Source: Desulfobacterales bacterium (GTDB lineage Bacteria > Desulfobacterota > Desulfobacteria > Desulfobacterales > RPRI01). Taken from it: a stretch of DNA of 8,785 nt. The notes beneath the pieces were generated by a model that worked only from the letters and a program-made list of their open reading frames with translations, was not told where the DNA came from and did no database searches. The position numbers were made by a program, and so were the translations under genes. Location: contig JAGVOC010000144.1 of the NCBI GenBank assembly GCA_020052975.1, forward strand, positions 1 to 8,785. The letters run 5' to 3'. Shown in pieces: positions 1 through 6,434 of the stretch. How positions within the stretch are numbered: position 1 is the stretch's first letter; each line of letters starts with the position of its first letter.

Positions 1-31
1 AAACGCTATGAGATGTTTTTCCTAATTCCAT
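1..31 (-). CDS. Putative IS200/IS605-family (Y1) transposase, N-terminal 10 codons only
   Basis: Reading leftwards from an ATG at 31-29, ten codons (MELGKTSHSV) are open to the window edge. The K-T-x-H-S-V pattern right after the start resembles the N-terminus of small IS200/IS605 TnpA proteins, single-strand transposases of the HUH/Y1 class in which this motif precedes the first beta strand. The catalytic HUH motif and tyrosine would lie outside the window, so the assignment rests on ten residues only. No good Shine-Dalgarno lies ahead of the ATG. A GC-rich hairpin (36-52) ends 4 bases upstream of the start, and translation-limiting leader structure is known for IS200. An in-frame GTG 18 bases upstream is an alternative start. 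The expected neighbour at this place, frr, would begin quite differently. It could instead be an unrelated gene. Confidence 0.35.
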   Translation of the reverse strand, partial: MELGKTSHSV

Positions 32-35
32 AATC

Positions 36-52
36 GCGGTATATATCACCGC
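36..52 (-). repeat. Hairpin next to the putative transposase start
   Basis: GCGGT (36-40) and ACCGC (48-52) form a perfect 5-bp stem around a 7-base AT-rich loop. In the minus-strand transcript it ends 4 bases before the ATG at 31, where it could hinder ribosome access. It could also be part of a subterminal transposon-end hairpin. On the plus strand it is followed by TTTT, so it could act weakly as a terminator for transcripts entering from the left. The sequence cannot separate these roles. Confidence 0.4.
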
Positions 53-57
53 TTTTA

Positions 58-80
58 ACCCCGCCGCAAGCGGACGGGGT
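58..80. repeat. GC-rich REP-like palindrome, copy A
   Basis: The arms ACCCCG (58-63) and CGGGGT (75-80) pair. Inside them CCGC (64-67) pairs with GCGG (70-73), leaving a bulged A at 74 and an AA tip. The stem has ten base pairs in all and stands out in an AT-rich spacer. Its left 13 bases (59-71) recur exactly at 4670-4682 and with two changes at 4593-4605. It lies between pyrH and the putative transposase start. It is not followed by a U-run in either direction, so it is not a canonical terminator, although it could slow RNA polymerase or protect the pyrH mRNA 3' end. Confidence 0.7.
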
Positions 81-135
81 ATTGAAAATCATAATAAAGA
101 TGTGTTTTGTTAATCTTTGTGAGGATAAGATCCAT

Positions 136-852
136 TCAACTGTTTATACGAGTACCGATATCCTCACCGCATATAACTTTTCTAATATTCCCCTTCTTTT
201 TGAGATTAAAAATTGCAAGTGGCAGATTATTGTCCATTGCAAGAGAAATTGCAGTCATATCCATTACTTTAAGCTGTTTTTCAAGAACCTCCATGTATTT
301 GACTCTTCCCAGAAACTTGGCATCTTTATTAATGACCGGATCTGAATCATATAGACCGTCAACTTTTGTGGCTTTCAGTAATATCTCAGCATGTATTTCC
401 TGCGCCCTTAAAACAGCTGCAGTATCAGTCGTAAAATATGGATTGCCGGTTCCTGCGGCAAAAATTACAACACGTCCTTTCTCAAGATGACGTACAGCCC
501 TCCTTAATATATAGGGCTCCGCAACTTCATGCATAGATATGGCACTCTGTATGCGTGTTGCAACTCCTTTTTTTTCAAGAGCGTCCTGCAAAGCAAGACT
601 GTTTATTACAGTCGCAAGCATTCCCATATGATCGGCGGAAGTACGGTCCATCCCATAGGAGCTTGCGGCAATCCCTCTGAAAATATTACCTCCGCCTACA
701 ACAATAGCTATTTGAATCCCAAGATCGAAAATCGACCGGATCTCTTCAGCAACATATTTAATAACTTGTGAACTAATGCCAAAGCCCTGATCACCCATCA
801 GGGCTTCACCGCTTAATTTAAGAAGAACTCGTTTGTATTGTGGAAGTGCCAA
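136..852 (-). CDS. pyrH: Uridylate kinase (UMP kinase)
   Basis: PyrH transfers phosphate from ATP to UMP, giving UDP for pyrimidine nucleotide synthesis. It is a cytosolic hexamer of the amino-acid kinase fold, and family members are commonly GTP-activated and UTP-inhibited. At 238 residues it has the usual length. Visible motifs are KLSGEAL (12-18), the glycine-rich VGGGNIFRG (52-60), [15 protein letters not shown] (74-88, UMP-site region), [13 protein letters not shown] (134-146), [13 protein letters not shown] (160-172, nucleotide site) and [11 protein letters not shown] (198-208). The start codon is TTG. No upstream ATG is in frame, the next ATG (codon 19) would remove the conserved KLSGEAL strand, and the N-terminus aligns with family starts. 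A GGAGAG stretch inside the end of tsf can serve as ribosome site. Only 4 bases separate tsf from pyrH, so they are surely cotranscribed and perhaps coupled. Confidence 0.97.
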   Translation of the reverse strand: MALPQYKRVLLKLSGEALMGDQGFGISSQVIKYVAEEIRSIFDLGIQIAIVVGGGNIFRGIAASSYGMDRTSADHMGMLATVINSLALQDALEKKGVATRIQSAISMHEVAEPYILRRAVRHLEKGRVVIFAAGTGNPYFTTDTAAVLRAQEIHAEILLKATKVDGLYDSDPVINKDAKFLGRVKYMEVLEKQLKVMDMTAISLAMDNNLPLAIFNLKKKGNIRKVICGEDIGTRINS

Positions 853-856
853 GGCT

Positions 857-1456
857 TTAAGACTCTCCTATTTGAAAACGCACAAAGCGTTTAATTGTAA
901 TGTTCTCTCCAATTTTTGCGATCAGGTTGTTCAACAAATCCGAAATGGTAATGCCTGGATCCCGAACATAAGCCTGATTCATCAGGCAACTATCCTTAAA
1001 AAACTTTTCGAGCTTTCCTTCGGCAATCTTCTCTATCATTTTTTCAGGTTTCCCCATCTCTCTTGCCTGAGCACGATAGATCTCCATTTCCCTTTGTATC
1101 AATTCCTGAGTAACATCCTCGCGTCTGATACCAACCGGATTGGTTGCAGCAATATGCATTGCTACATTCTTTGCAAACTCTTTAAAGTCATCATTTTTTG
1201 CAACGAAATCCGTCTCACAATTAATTTCAACAAGCACACCAAGCTTTCCACCCATGTGAATATAAGGCTGTATTGTTCCCTCTGTCATAACCCTTCCAGC
1301 CCTTTTTGCTGCTGTTGCAAGTCCTTTTTTTCTCAAATGATCGACAGCTTTCTCCATGTCTCCTTCACATACGGAAAGAGCTTCTTTGCAATCCATTATC
1401 CCTGCACCGGTCTTCTCCCGGAGTTTTTTTACAGTTTCCGCACCAATTGATACCAT
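857..1456 (-). CDS. tsf: Translation elongation factor Ts (short form)
   Basis: EF-Ts is the nucleotide-exchange factor that releases GDP from EF-Tu. The N-terminal UBA-like module is clear (residues 1-55: [19 protein letters not shown], then a D-x-x-K-A-x-x-x-L-R-K-K-G pattern). It is followed by the EF-Tu-contacting motif TDFVAKND near residue 81 and one dimerisation/core region ending in [13 protein letters not shown]. At 199 residues it is the compact, single-core form seen in Thermus-like and many deltaproteobacterial sequences, compared with about 280 residues in E. coli. This is a lineage trait and not a truncation, since the C-terminal motif is intact. A GGGAG ribosome site precedes the ATG by about 9 bases. 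It lies 41 bp behind rpsB and 4 bp ahead of pyrH, the conserved operon order. Confidence 0.96.
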   Translation of the reverse strand: MVSIGAETVKKLREKTGAGIMDCKEALSVCEGDMEKAVDHLRKKGLATAAKRAGRVMTEGTIQPYIHMGGKLGVLVEINCETDFVAKNDDFKEFAKNVAMHIAATNPVGIRREDVTQELIQREMEIYRAQAREMGKPEKMIEKIAEGKLEKFFKDSCLMNQAYVRDPGITISDLLNNLIAKIGENITIKRFVRFQIGES

Positions 1457-1497
1457 ATTATAATCTCCCGTTTCTATATATTAAAGCGAATCTCTAA

Positions 1498-2361
1498 TTA
1501 TTCGCTCTCAATATCTTCCATTACTTCCGGAGCTGCTCTTTTAATTATTTCAATAACAGGTCCGTCAGAACCGTCAGAAATAACTTTTCTCTCTCCCGGT
1601 TTTAATTCCGCCCTTACTCCTGTTGTTTCAGTTACCTCTTCAATCTTCTTGTCCGATTCAGCCTGCTGTTTTTCAGACAGCCGTTTTTTCCCTTCTATGC
1701 AGGCATCGGCCATTCTTGAAGAAATAAGTCTGATTGAACGAATCGCATCGTCATTTCCGGGAATAATGTAATCAACATCATCAGGATCACAGTTTGTATC
1801 AACTATGGAAACAATGGGAATTCTCAAGCGTTTGCCTTCCCGAATCGCAATTGCCTCATTCTTGGGATCGACTATAAATATAGCCCCCGGAAGGCCACCC
1901 ATATTACGAATACCGCCCAGTGTGCTATCCAGTTTTATTCTCTCTTTTTCATGTTTTAATCTCTCTTTTTTAGGAAAAAGATTAATTGAACCATCGACCT
2001 GAATAGAATTCAAATAATTAAGCCTATCGATACCTTGTTTGATAGTCTGAAAATTTGTCAGCATGCCTCCAAGCCATCTGTTATGTACATAAAACATCTC
2101 GCAACGATTTGCCTCTTCATAAATCGACTCTTTTGCCTGTTTCTTAGTACCAACAAAAAGAACCGATTTCCCGTTTGTAACAGTGTCAACTATAAAATCA
2201 TAAGCTGTTTTAAACATCCGGACTGTTTTCTGAAGATCAATTATATAGATACCGTTTCTTGCCCCGAAGATATACGGTTTCATCTTGGGGTTCCATCTTT
2301 TTGTCTGATGCCCGAAATGTACTCCTGCTTCAAGTAGCTCTTTCATTGTAAGATAAGCCAT
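1498..2361 (-). CDS. rpsB: 30S ribosomal protein S2
   Basis: S2 binds the 30S head-body junction and is needed for S1 assembly. The N-terminus ([19 protein letters not shown], then T-K-R-W-N-P-K-M) and the later signatures [47 protein letters not shown] and [14 protein letters not shown] are all typical. The protein has 287 residues against about 241 in E. coli. The excess is a charged, low-complexity C-terminal tail of roughly 50-60 residues (from [10 protein letters not shown] to an acidic IESE end) beyond the conserved fold. The ribosome site GGGAG lies about 8 bases upstream of ATG. It is the first gene of the rpsB-tsf-pyrH run, and the 200-bp gap upstream probably holds its promoter and leader. 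Confidence 0.98.
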   Translation of the reverse strand: MAYLTMKELLEAGVHFGHQTKRWNPKMKPYIFGARNGIYIIDLQKTVRMFKTAYDFIVDTVTNGKSVLFVGTKKQAKESIYEEANRCEMFYVHNRWLGGMLTNFQTIKQGIDRLNYLNSIQVDGSINLFPKKERLKHEKERIKLDSTLGGIRNMGGLPGAIFIVDPKNEAIAIREGKRLRIPIVSIVDTNCDPDDVDYIIPGNDDAIRSIRLISSRMADACIEGKKRLSEKQQAESDKKIEEVTETTGVRAELKPGERKVISDGSDGPVIEIIKRAAPEVMEDIESE

Positions 2362-2561
2362 TAAAATTCTCCCTTTCGTATTGGTTATTCAACCGCTCTA
2401 TTCAACCCCGCCTTAAACTTTCACACAATATGAAAGCACCATAAAGCAGGTCCAAGGGCGTGTTTGTTATTCTGAACTATATTGGTTAACAATTTTATTT
2501 AATATCCGCAACAATTATTTTTGGGAAATATAAAGTTTAAATATATACATTGTTTCTGCTC
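2362..2561 (-). promoter_or_regulatory. rpsB leader region with hairpin, direct repeats and weak promoter
   Basis: This spacer between prmC and rpsB probably carries the rpsB promoter and 5' leader. A possible weak promoter reads TTGTTA (2492-2487), a 17-bp spacer, then TAACAA (2469-2464), giving a leader near 95 bases. Downstream is a stem CTTTCA/TGAAAG with a 7-base loop (2418-2436). Next come two direct copies of GGTTGAATA (2407-2399 and 2394-2386) 13 bp apart, the second sitting inside the palindrome GGTTGAATAACC (2383-2394). S2 represses its own operon through a leader structure in E. coli, so these elements are candidate autoregulatory parts. This is inference, as no match to the described rpsB leader fold was shown. 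No terminator for prmC is visible here. Confidence 0.35.
2418..2436 (-). repeat. Leader hairpin upstream of rpsB
   Basis: CTTTCA and TGAAAG form a perfect 6-bp stem around a 7-base loop, about 57 bases upstream of the rpsB start. It is not followed by a U-run long enough to be a terminator. It is a candidate structured element of the rpsB leader. Confidence 0.4.
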
Positions 2562-3458
2562 TCATCTTTTTTTCATGCAAATAATCCTGTCGAACCCACT
2601 GTAATCCTTTCGAAAATATATATTATGATAGCTACCGGTTTCTTCAGCGATTTTATAAACAGTTTCTTTCTGATCATGTCCGATTTCAATTATTAGATGT
2701 CCTTTGGAATTAAGAAATCTATGAGCAGAACAGATAATATTTCTTATTTGACAAAAACCGTCTTCCCCGCCATCAAGAGCTGCTAATGGCTCAAACCTGC
2801 TGATTTCCGGTTGCAAATTGTTTATGTCTTCTTTTCTTATATAAGGAGGGTTGGATAAAACCATATCGAACAATCTATCTTTTTCTTTTAGCGGAAGAAA
2901 CCAGTTCCCGCAAAAAAAACATATTTTCTTGTCAAGTCGCTGCCTTTTTGCATTTGTTAATGCAACAAACGCTGCTTTTACTGAAATATCAGAAGCAAAA
3001 TAATTATGCTCTGGCTTTTCCGAAGCTATTGCAAGAATAATAGCCCCTGTGCCGGTACCCACCTCTAAAACCCTTTTTGGAGAATAAAAAGATTCTTTTG
3101 ACAAAACAGAAAGGGCCTCTTCAACAAGACATTCTGTTTCGGGTCTGGGAATAAGAACCTCTCTTGTAACGGTGAGTTCCATGTTCCAGAATTCCTTTAA
3201 GCCGACAATATAGGCAACAGGCTCCCTGTTTATCCTTCGCTTTATTAAAGCCCTGAAACAATCAAGCTCACTTCTGACAAGAGGCTGATCGTACCTTAAA
3301 TAAAGATCAATTCTTTTTAAACCAAGGGTATGGGCAAGCAATATTTCGGCGGTTGACCTGGGGCTGTCTATTACGTTTGACCTGAAATAAGAAGTGGTCC
3401 ATTGGAGGATTTTAATTATTGTCCAGTCCGGATCAGTTAATTTTGGTTGATTCTGCAT
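2562..3458 (-). CDS. prmC: Peptide chain release factor N5-glutamine methyltransferase
   Basis: PrmC (HemK) uses S-adenosylmethionine to methylate the glutamine of the GGQ motif in RF1 and RF2, which raises peptide-release efficiency. At 298 residues the length is normal. The N-terminal helical domain ends with [15 protein letters not shown] (78-92), followed by VLIPRPETE (101-109), the SAM-binding motif [11 protein letters not shown] (131-140), the glutamine-binding SNPPY (202-206) and [12 protein letters not shown] (223-234). All catalytic motifs are intact. Its ATG lies inside the end of prfA, with a 26-bp overlap in another frame and only a weak AAAG ribosome site, so translation probably depends on ribosomes finishing prfA. 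The substrate RF1 is the gene directly upstream, a conserved enzyme-substrate pair. It ends in TGA. Confidence 0.97.
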   Translation of the reverse strand: MQNQPKLTDPDWTIIKILQWTTSYFRSNVIDSPRSTAEILLAHTLGLKRIDLYLRYDQPLVRSELDCFRALIKRRINREPVAYIVGLKEFWNMELTVTREVLIPRPETECLVEEALSVLSKESFYSPKRVLEVGTGTGAIILAIASEKPEHNYFASDISVKAAFVALTNAKRQRLDKKICFFCGNWFLPLKEKDRLFDMVLSNPPYIRKEDINNLQPEISRFEPLAALDGGEDGFCQIRNIICSAHRFLNSKGHLIIEIGHDQKETVYKIAEETGSYHNIYFRKDYSGFDRIICMKKR

Positions 3459-4512
3459 ACTTTAAAGATTGAGCCTGATAATGGGAGGTCAATTCACTGA
3501 TTATTTCCTCGATATCTCCCTGAAGAATACTTTCCAGCCTGTATAGTGTCAGGCCGATTCGGTGGTCTGTAACTCTTGCTTGAGGAAAATTGTATGTCCT
3601 TATCCTTTCGCTTCTGTCACCGCTCCCTATCTGGCTTTTACGCTCCTCGGATCTCTTTTCGTTCTGATCCCTTATCATTTTATCAAGAAGGCGGGCACGT
3701 AACACCTTCATTGCCTTGCTTTTATTTTTAAATTGAGATTTTTCATCCTGGCAAGTTACAACAAGACCTGTCGGCAGATGAGTAATGCGAACGGCAGAAT
3801 CTGTAGTGTTTACACTCTGGCCACCCGGACCGGTTGAACGGTATACGTCGACTTTTATATCTCCCGGGTCTATATTAATTTCAACTTCTTCGGCTTCTGG
3901 CAAAACGGCAACTGTTACCGCCGAGGTATGTATTCTTCCCTGGGCCTCGGTTGTTGGAACACGCTGGACACGATGGGTGCCGCTTTCATACTTCAAACAG
4001 CTGTATGCACCTTTTCCCTGAATCATTGCAATTATTTCTTTCAACCCGCCGACTCCGGTTGGATGATGCGTCATCACTTCAATTTTCCAGTTTTTATTTT
4101 CAGCATACCTGCTGTACATCCTGAAAAGATCATTTACAAAAAGAGCGGCTTCTTCTCCCCCCGTTCCGGCCCTTATTTCGAGAATGACATTTTTTTCATC
4201 ATTTGCATCTTTCGGAACAAGAAGTTTCCTTAGCTCATTTTCCAGACCCTCTTTTTTTAGACTAAGGGATTCAATTTCGTCACGCGCAAGCTGTTTTATT
4301 TCAGGGTCTCTGTCTGTCAAAAGGCTCGTGCTTTCTTCAAGCTCTTCAACTTTCTGTTTGTATGTTCTGAAAACAGATATTATTTTGGCCAATCCGGCGT
4401 GTTCACGGACATACTTCTGGTATGTCTCCCTATTTTTAATTATTTCGGGATCACTTAAGAGTGTTTCAAGTTCCATAAAACGCTCTTCAACACCTTTGAG
4501 ATTGTCAAACAT
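3433..4512 (-). CDS. prfA: Peptide chain release factor 1 (RF1)
   Basis: RF1 recognises UAA and UAG stop codons and triggers hydrolysis of peptidyl-tRNA. The 359 residues match the family length. Visible are the N-terminal helical domain (about 1-100), the acidic-turn motif [14 protein letters not shown] (112-125), the stop-codon recognition motif of P-x-T type, here PTT (186-188, in [15 protein letters not shown]), and GGQ (230-232, in [17 protein letters not shown]), whose Gln is the PrmC target. The P-x-T motif, in place of the SPF of RF2, and the lack of an internal frameshift site identify RF1. AAGGA lies a few bases before ATG. The gene ends in TGA, a stop that RF1 itself does not read. 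It overlaps prmC by 26 bp and follows a terminator (4541-4574). Confidence 0.98.
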   Translation of the reverse strand: MFDNLKGVEERFMELETLLSDPEIIKNRETYQKYVREHAGLAKIISVFRTYKQKVEELEESTSLLTDRDPEIKQLARDEIESLSLKKEGLENELRKLLVPKDANDEKNVILEIRAGTGGEEAALFVNDLFRMYSRYAENKNWKIEVMTHHPTGVGGLKEIIAMIQGKGAYSCLKYESGTHRVQRVPTTEAQGRIHTSAVTVAVLPEAEEVEINIDPGDIKVDVYRSTGPGGQSVNTTDSAVRITHLPTGLVVTCQDEKSQFKNKSKAMKVLRARLLDKMIRDQNEKRSEERKSQIGSGDRSERIRTYNFPQARVTDHRIGLTLYRLESILQGDIEEIISELTSHYQAQSLKYAESTKIN

Positions 4513-4532
4513 AAGTCCTTTTGCCTGGATGG

Positions 4533-4538
4533 ATTATA
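4533..4538 (-). promoter_or_regulatory. Candidate -10 box for prfA-prmC
   Basis: A perfect TATAAT lies on the minus strand just past the terminator and 20 bases before the prfA ATG. A start about 7 bases downstream would give a leader of roughly 14 bases that still contains the AAGGA ribosome site. No convincing -35 is present, because the spacing places it inside the terminator loop. The call is therefore weak. Confidence 0.3.
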
Positions 4539-4540
4539 AG

Positions 4541-4574
4541 CTAAAAACGCCCTATCATATAATCTGGGGCGTTT
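4541..4574 (-). terminator. Rho-independent terminator between rpmE and prfA
   Basis: In the minus-strand transcript AAACGCCC (4574-4567) pairs with GGGCGTTT (4552-4545) across a 14-base AT-rich loop. The 3' arm runs into five T residues (4547-4543), counting the arm's own. It would end rho-rpmE transcripts and separate them from prfA-prmC. The same stem read on the plus strand is followed by a T-rich stretch (4572-4584) and could act in both directions. Confidence 0.7.
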
Positions 4575-4591
4575 ATTGTTTTTATTGAAGC

Positions 4592-4639
4592 TCCTCGCCG
4601 CAGGCAACGGTCCGCTTCAGGCGGATTCGAGCGCGAGGA
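4592..4639. repeat. Compound GC-rich palindrome, copy B
   Basis: The outer arms TCCTCGC (4592-4598) and GCGAGGA (4633-4639) pair over 7 bp. Inside is a second hairpin, TCCGC (4611-4615) with GCGGA (4621-4625) around a 5-base loop. The left part CCTCGCCGCAGGC (4593-4605) matches copies A and C at 11 of 13 positions. The inner GTCCGCTT matches the opposite strand of copy A. It looks like a degenerate or composite member of the same repeat family, inserted in the rpmE-prfA spacer. Confidence 0.55.
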
Positions 4640-4663
4640 ATAGAGTCTGTTTTTATTTCTCTT

Positions 4664-4695
4664 GCATTTCCCCGCCGCAAGCAGCGGGAAAATGC
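4664..4695. repeat. Long imperfect GC-rich palindrome, copy C
   Basis: The arms GCATTT (4664-4669) and AAATGC (4690-4695) pair. After one mismatch CCCGC (4671-4675) pairs with GCGGG (4684-4688), then a mismatch and a two-pair tip around AA. The 32-base element has 13 base pairs. Its core CCCCGCCGCAAGC (4670-4682) is identical to bases 59-71. It lies 23 bp from copy B, and GCGCTCG at its right border (4694-4700) is the reverse complement of CGAGCGC at 4628-4634. B and C may therefore form one compound unit of about 110 bp. No coding content is visible. Confidence 0.65.
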
Positions 4696-4757
4696 GCTCG
4701 CTGTTTCGGTTCGAAATAAAATTTTGCTGGGAAAATTGTCCGGAGGTAATTTGATGC

Positions 4758-4967
4758 CTATTTCTCCTGATATTTTTCATATTTCTTGCGGAAGCGCTCA
4801 ATGCGGCCGGCAGTATCAATCAGCTTTTGTTTCCCCGTAAAAAAAGGATGGCATTTTGAGCATATTTCAACTTTTATATCAGATTTTGTTGAGCCTACTT
4901 CCACAACGTTTCCGCAGGCACATGTAATAGTAGTCGTAACATAATCAGGATGAATTTCATTTTTCAT
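4758..4967 (-). CDS. rpmE: 50S ribosomal protein L31 (zinc-binding form)
   Basis: L31 sits on the 50S central protuberance and helps bridge to the 30S head. The 69 residues match the family, with the usual start MKNEIHPDY and the end motif [13 protein letters not shown]. Four cysteines, C16, C18, C36 and C39, are the zinc ligands of the C+ (zinc-containing) paralogue, as opposed to the cysteine-free version expressed under zinc limitation. It starts 32 bp after rho behind a GGGAG ribosome site, so it is likely cotranscribed with rho, and its transcript is expected to end at the terminator 4541-4574. It ends in TAG. Confidence 0.97.
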   Translation of the reverse strand: MKNEIHPDYVTTTITCACGNVVEVGSTKSDIKVEICSKCHPFFTGKQKLIDTAGRIERFRKKYEKYQEK

Positions 4968-4999
4968 GGTTTTATTGCTCCCTATATTATATTTATGCT

Positions 5000-6247
5000 T
5001 TATGCATTCATGGATTTTAAGAAACTTTCGTTATTTTTTGTTCCTCGCATTTTTTCAAGAAGAAACTCAAGGCTGTCAATTGGGTTTAATGAAGAAAGAA
5101 GCTTCCTCAGAATCCAAACCCTGTTAAGAGTCTCTTCAGACAAAAGAAGTTCCTCTTTTCTGGTGCCCGATTTCTTAATATCAAATGCCGGGTATACACG
5201 CTTGTCGGCAAGCCTTCTGTCCAGCTGTATTTCCATATTCCCTGTGCCCTTGAATTCTTCAAAAATAACTTCGTCCATACGGCTTCCGGTATCAATAAGG
5301 GCGGTTGCAATAATCGTAAGACTCCCTCCTTCCTCGATATTTCTCGCTGCACCAAAAAACCGTTTCGGACGTTGGAGAGCATTTGAATCAACACCCCCGG
5401 AGAGGATTTTTCCGCTTGGGGGCATAACTGAATTATATGCACGTGCAAGTCTCGTTATGCTGTCTAATAAAATAACAACATCTTTTTTGTGTTCAACAAG
5501 TCGTTTTGCTTTTTCAATGACCATTTCAGCTACCTGGACATGTCTTTCAGCAGGCTCGTCAAAAGTCGAGCTTATGACTTCAGCCTTAACAGTACGCTCC
5601 ATGTCCGTAACTTCTTCAGGCCGCTCGTCAATAAGAAGTATAAATGGTATCACCTCCTTATGACTGGCGATAATGCTGTTAGCTATATTCTGGAGAAGCA
5701 TTGTTTTTCCGGCTCTTGGAGGTGAAACGATGAGCCCTCTCTGGCCAAAACCAATGGGAATCATAAGATCCATTATTCGCATAGAATAATTTTCAGGATC
5801 ATTTTCAATGTTTATTTTTCTGTCGGGATATAGGGGTGTTAAGTTATCAAAAAGAATTTTTTCCCTTGCAACCTCAGGATCTTCATAGTTTACCGCCTCA
5901 ACTTTGAGTAAAGCAAAGTAGCGTTCTGACTCCTTCGGCTGCCTGATCTGCCCGGATACAATATCGCCGGTCCTGAGATTAAAGCGTCTAATCTGTGAAG
6001 GAGACACGTAAATATCATCAGGGCCGGGTAAATAGTTATAACTGGGGGCTCTTAAAAATCCAAAGCCGTCGGGAAGAATTTCCAGAGTCCCCTCACCATA
6101 AATCAAACCATTCTTCTCTATTTGACTCTGGATCAGAGCAAAAATTAACTCCTGTTTTCTCATGCCGGCAGCCCCATCGATGTTTAAGCTTTTGGCCATC
6201 TGAGTCAGTTCTTTTATCTTTTTATTTTTCAACTCAACAATATTCAT
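5000..6247 (-). CDS. rho: Transcription termination factor Rho
   Basis: Rho is a hexameric RNA-dependent ATPase and translocase that ends untranslated transcripts. The 415 residues match the family. The N-terminal Rho-N region ([21 protein letters not shown]) is followed by the cold-shock-like RNA-binding fold with RNP-1 DGFGFLR near 60-66, the Walker A motif [11 protein letters not shown] around 175-185, Walker [17 protein letters not shown], and the Q/R-loop region [45 protein letters not shown] follows. There is no large insertion of the kind seen in Actinobacteria. GAGGT lies 9 bases before ATG, within a tandem repeat. Rho is known to attenuate its own leader transcript in E. coli, and this gene also has a long upstream region. 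It is divergent from the cca-like gene. Confidence 0.98.
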   Translation of the reverse strand: MNIVELKNKKIKELTQMAKSLNIDGAAGMRKQELIFALIQSQIEKNGLIYGEGTLEILPDGFGFLRAPSYNYLPGPDDIYVSPSQIRRFNLRTGDIVSGQIRQPKESERYFALLKVEAVNYEDPEVAREKILFDNLTPLYPDRKINIENDPENYSMRIMDLMIPIGFGQRGLIVSPPRAGKTMLLQNIANSIIASHKEVIPFILLIDERPEEVTDMERTVKAEVISSTFDEPAERHVQVAEMVIEKAKRLVEHKKDVVILLDSITRLARAYNSVMPPSGKILSGGVDSNALQRPKRFFGAARNIEEGGSLTIIATALIDTGSRMDEVIFEEFKGTGNMEIQLDRRLADKRVYPAFDIKKSGTRKEELLLSEETLNRVWILRKLLSSLNPIDSLEFLLEKMRGTKNNESFLKSMNA

Positions 6248-6251
6248 TAAC

Positions 6252-6267
6252 TCTTTACCTCTTTACC
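6252..6267 (-). repeat. Tandem repeat carrying the rho ribosome-binding site
   Basis: Two perfect 8-base units, GGTAAAGA twice on the minus strand, lie 4 bases before the rho ATG. They offer two staggered purine-rich sites: GAGGT at a good 9-base spacing and AAAGAG only 3 bases away. Slippage in such a repeat would change the spacing of the ribosome site. Confidence 0.6.
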
Positions 6268-6268
6268 T

Positions 6269-6294
6269 TAAATAATTAGTGCTAAAATTATTTA
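6269..6294 (-). repeat. AT-rich hairpin in the rho leader
   Basis: TAAATAATT (6269-6277) and AATTATTTA (6286-6294) form a perfect 9-bp inverted repeat with an 8-base loop. It directly abuts the tandem ribosome-site repeat of rho. With only A-T pairs it is a weak RNA structure, so a DNA operator or a temperature-sensitive leader hairpin are both conceivable. No U-run follows, so it is not a terminator. Confidence 0.45.
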
Positions 6295-6311
6295 GACAGA
6301 ACCATCTTAAT

Positions 6312-6317
6312 ATTATA
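6312..6317 (-). promoter_or_regulatory. Candidate -10 box for rho
   Basis: A perfect TATAAT on the minus strand would place transcription start near 6305, giving a leader of about 58 bases that includes the AT-rich hairpin and tandem ribosome site. No good -35 is found at 16-18 bp (nearest is TTGGTT at 14 bp). The call is tentative. Confidence 0.3.
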
Positions 6318-6434
6318 TTAAAAACCAGCTAAACCAAGACCTGAAACATATATATTTTTTTTCATCATCCGCAAATCAGGGATAGAATCTGAATTTATCA
6401 CTATGGAGGAATATTGACGTAAAGTGGCATTCAT
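6318..6434 (-). CDS. Small ORF upstream of rho, 38 codons, function unknown
   Basis: An ATG at 6434 opens a 38-residue frame that ends 70 bp before rho. The frame stays open upstream of the ATG to about 66 codons stop to stop, with ordinary-looking residues such as KPAFWRECLNLITNYLMN. This is longer than expected by chance in such AT-rich DNA. No Shine-Dalgarno precedes the ATG. E. coli has a 33-codon leader peptide gene (rhoL) before rho, but I see no resemblance in sequence. It could be a leader peptide, a decayed gene remnant, part of a dispersed repeat, or chance. The candidate rho -10 box lies at its end. Confidence 0.2.
   Translation of the reverse strand: MNATLRQYSSIVINSDSIPDLRMMKKNIYVSGLGLAGF

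Noticed and set aside
55..135. 26-codon frame starting right after the pyrH stop (TGAATG), considered as frr or a leader peptide
   Set aside because: The translation has no resemblance to the start of ribosome recycling factor and runs through the GC-rich palindrome as arginine-rich nonsense.
833..1450. Long plus-strand open frame opposite tsf
   Set aside because: It is the antisense shadow of a clearly recognised gene, and its cysteine- and phenylalanine-rich translation lacks domain features.
4541..4819. 92-codon minus-strand frame spanning the palindromes and the 3' end of rpmE
   Set aside because: It overlaps rpmE in another frame and reads through the palindromes and the terminator, giving an arginine- and asparagine-rich product without recognisable features.
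4950..5663. 237-codon plus-strand frame opposite rho
   Set aside because: It is fully covered by the highly conserved rho frame. The serine/arginine/leucine-rich translation is typical of an antisense shadow.
6276..6285. TTAGTGCTAA in the rho leader, considered as a CIRCE (HrcA) operator
   Set aside because: Only one half-site resembles CIRCE. The second half at the required 9-bp spacing is missing on both sides.
6403..6422. GGAGG ribosome-site-like sequence followed by possible starts
   Set aside because: The frames after it stop within a few codons (TTG-ACG-TAA), so no gene is supported.
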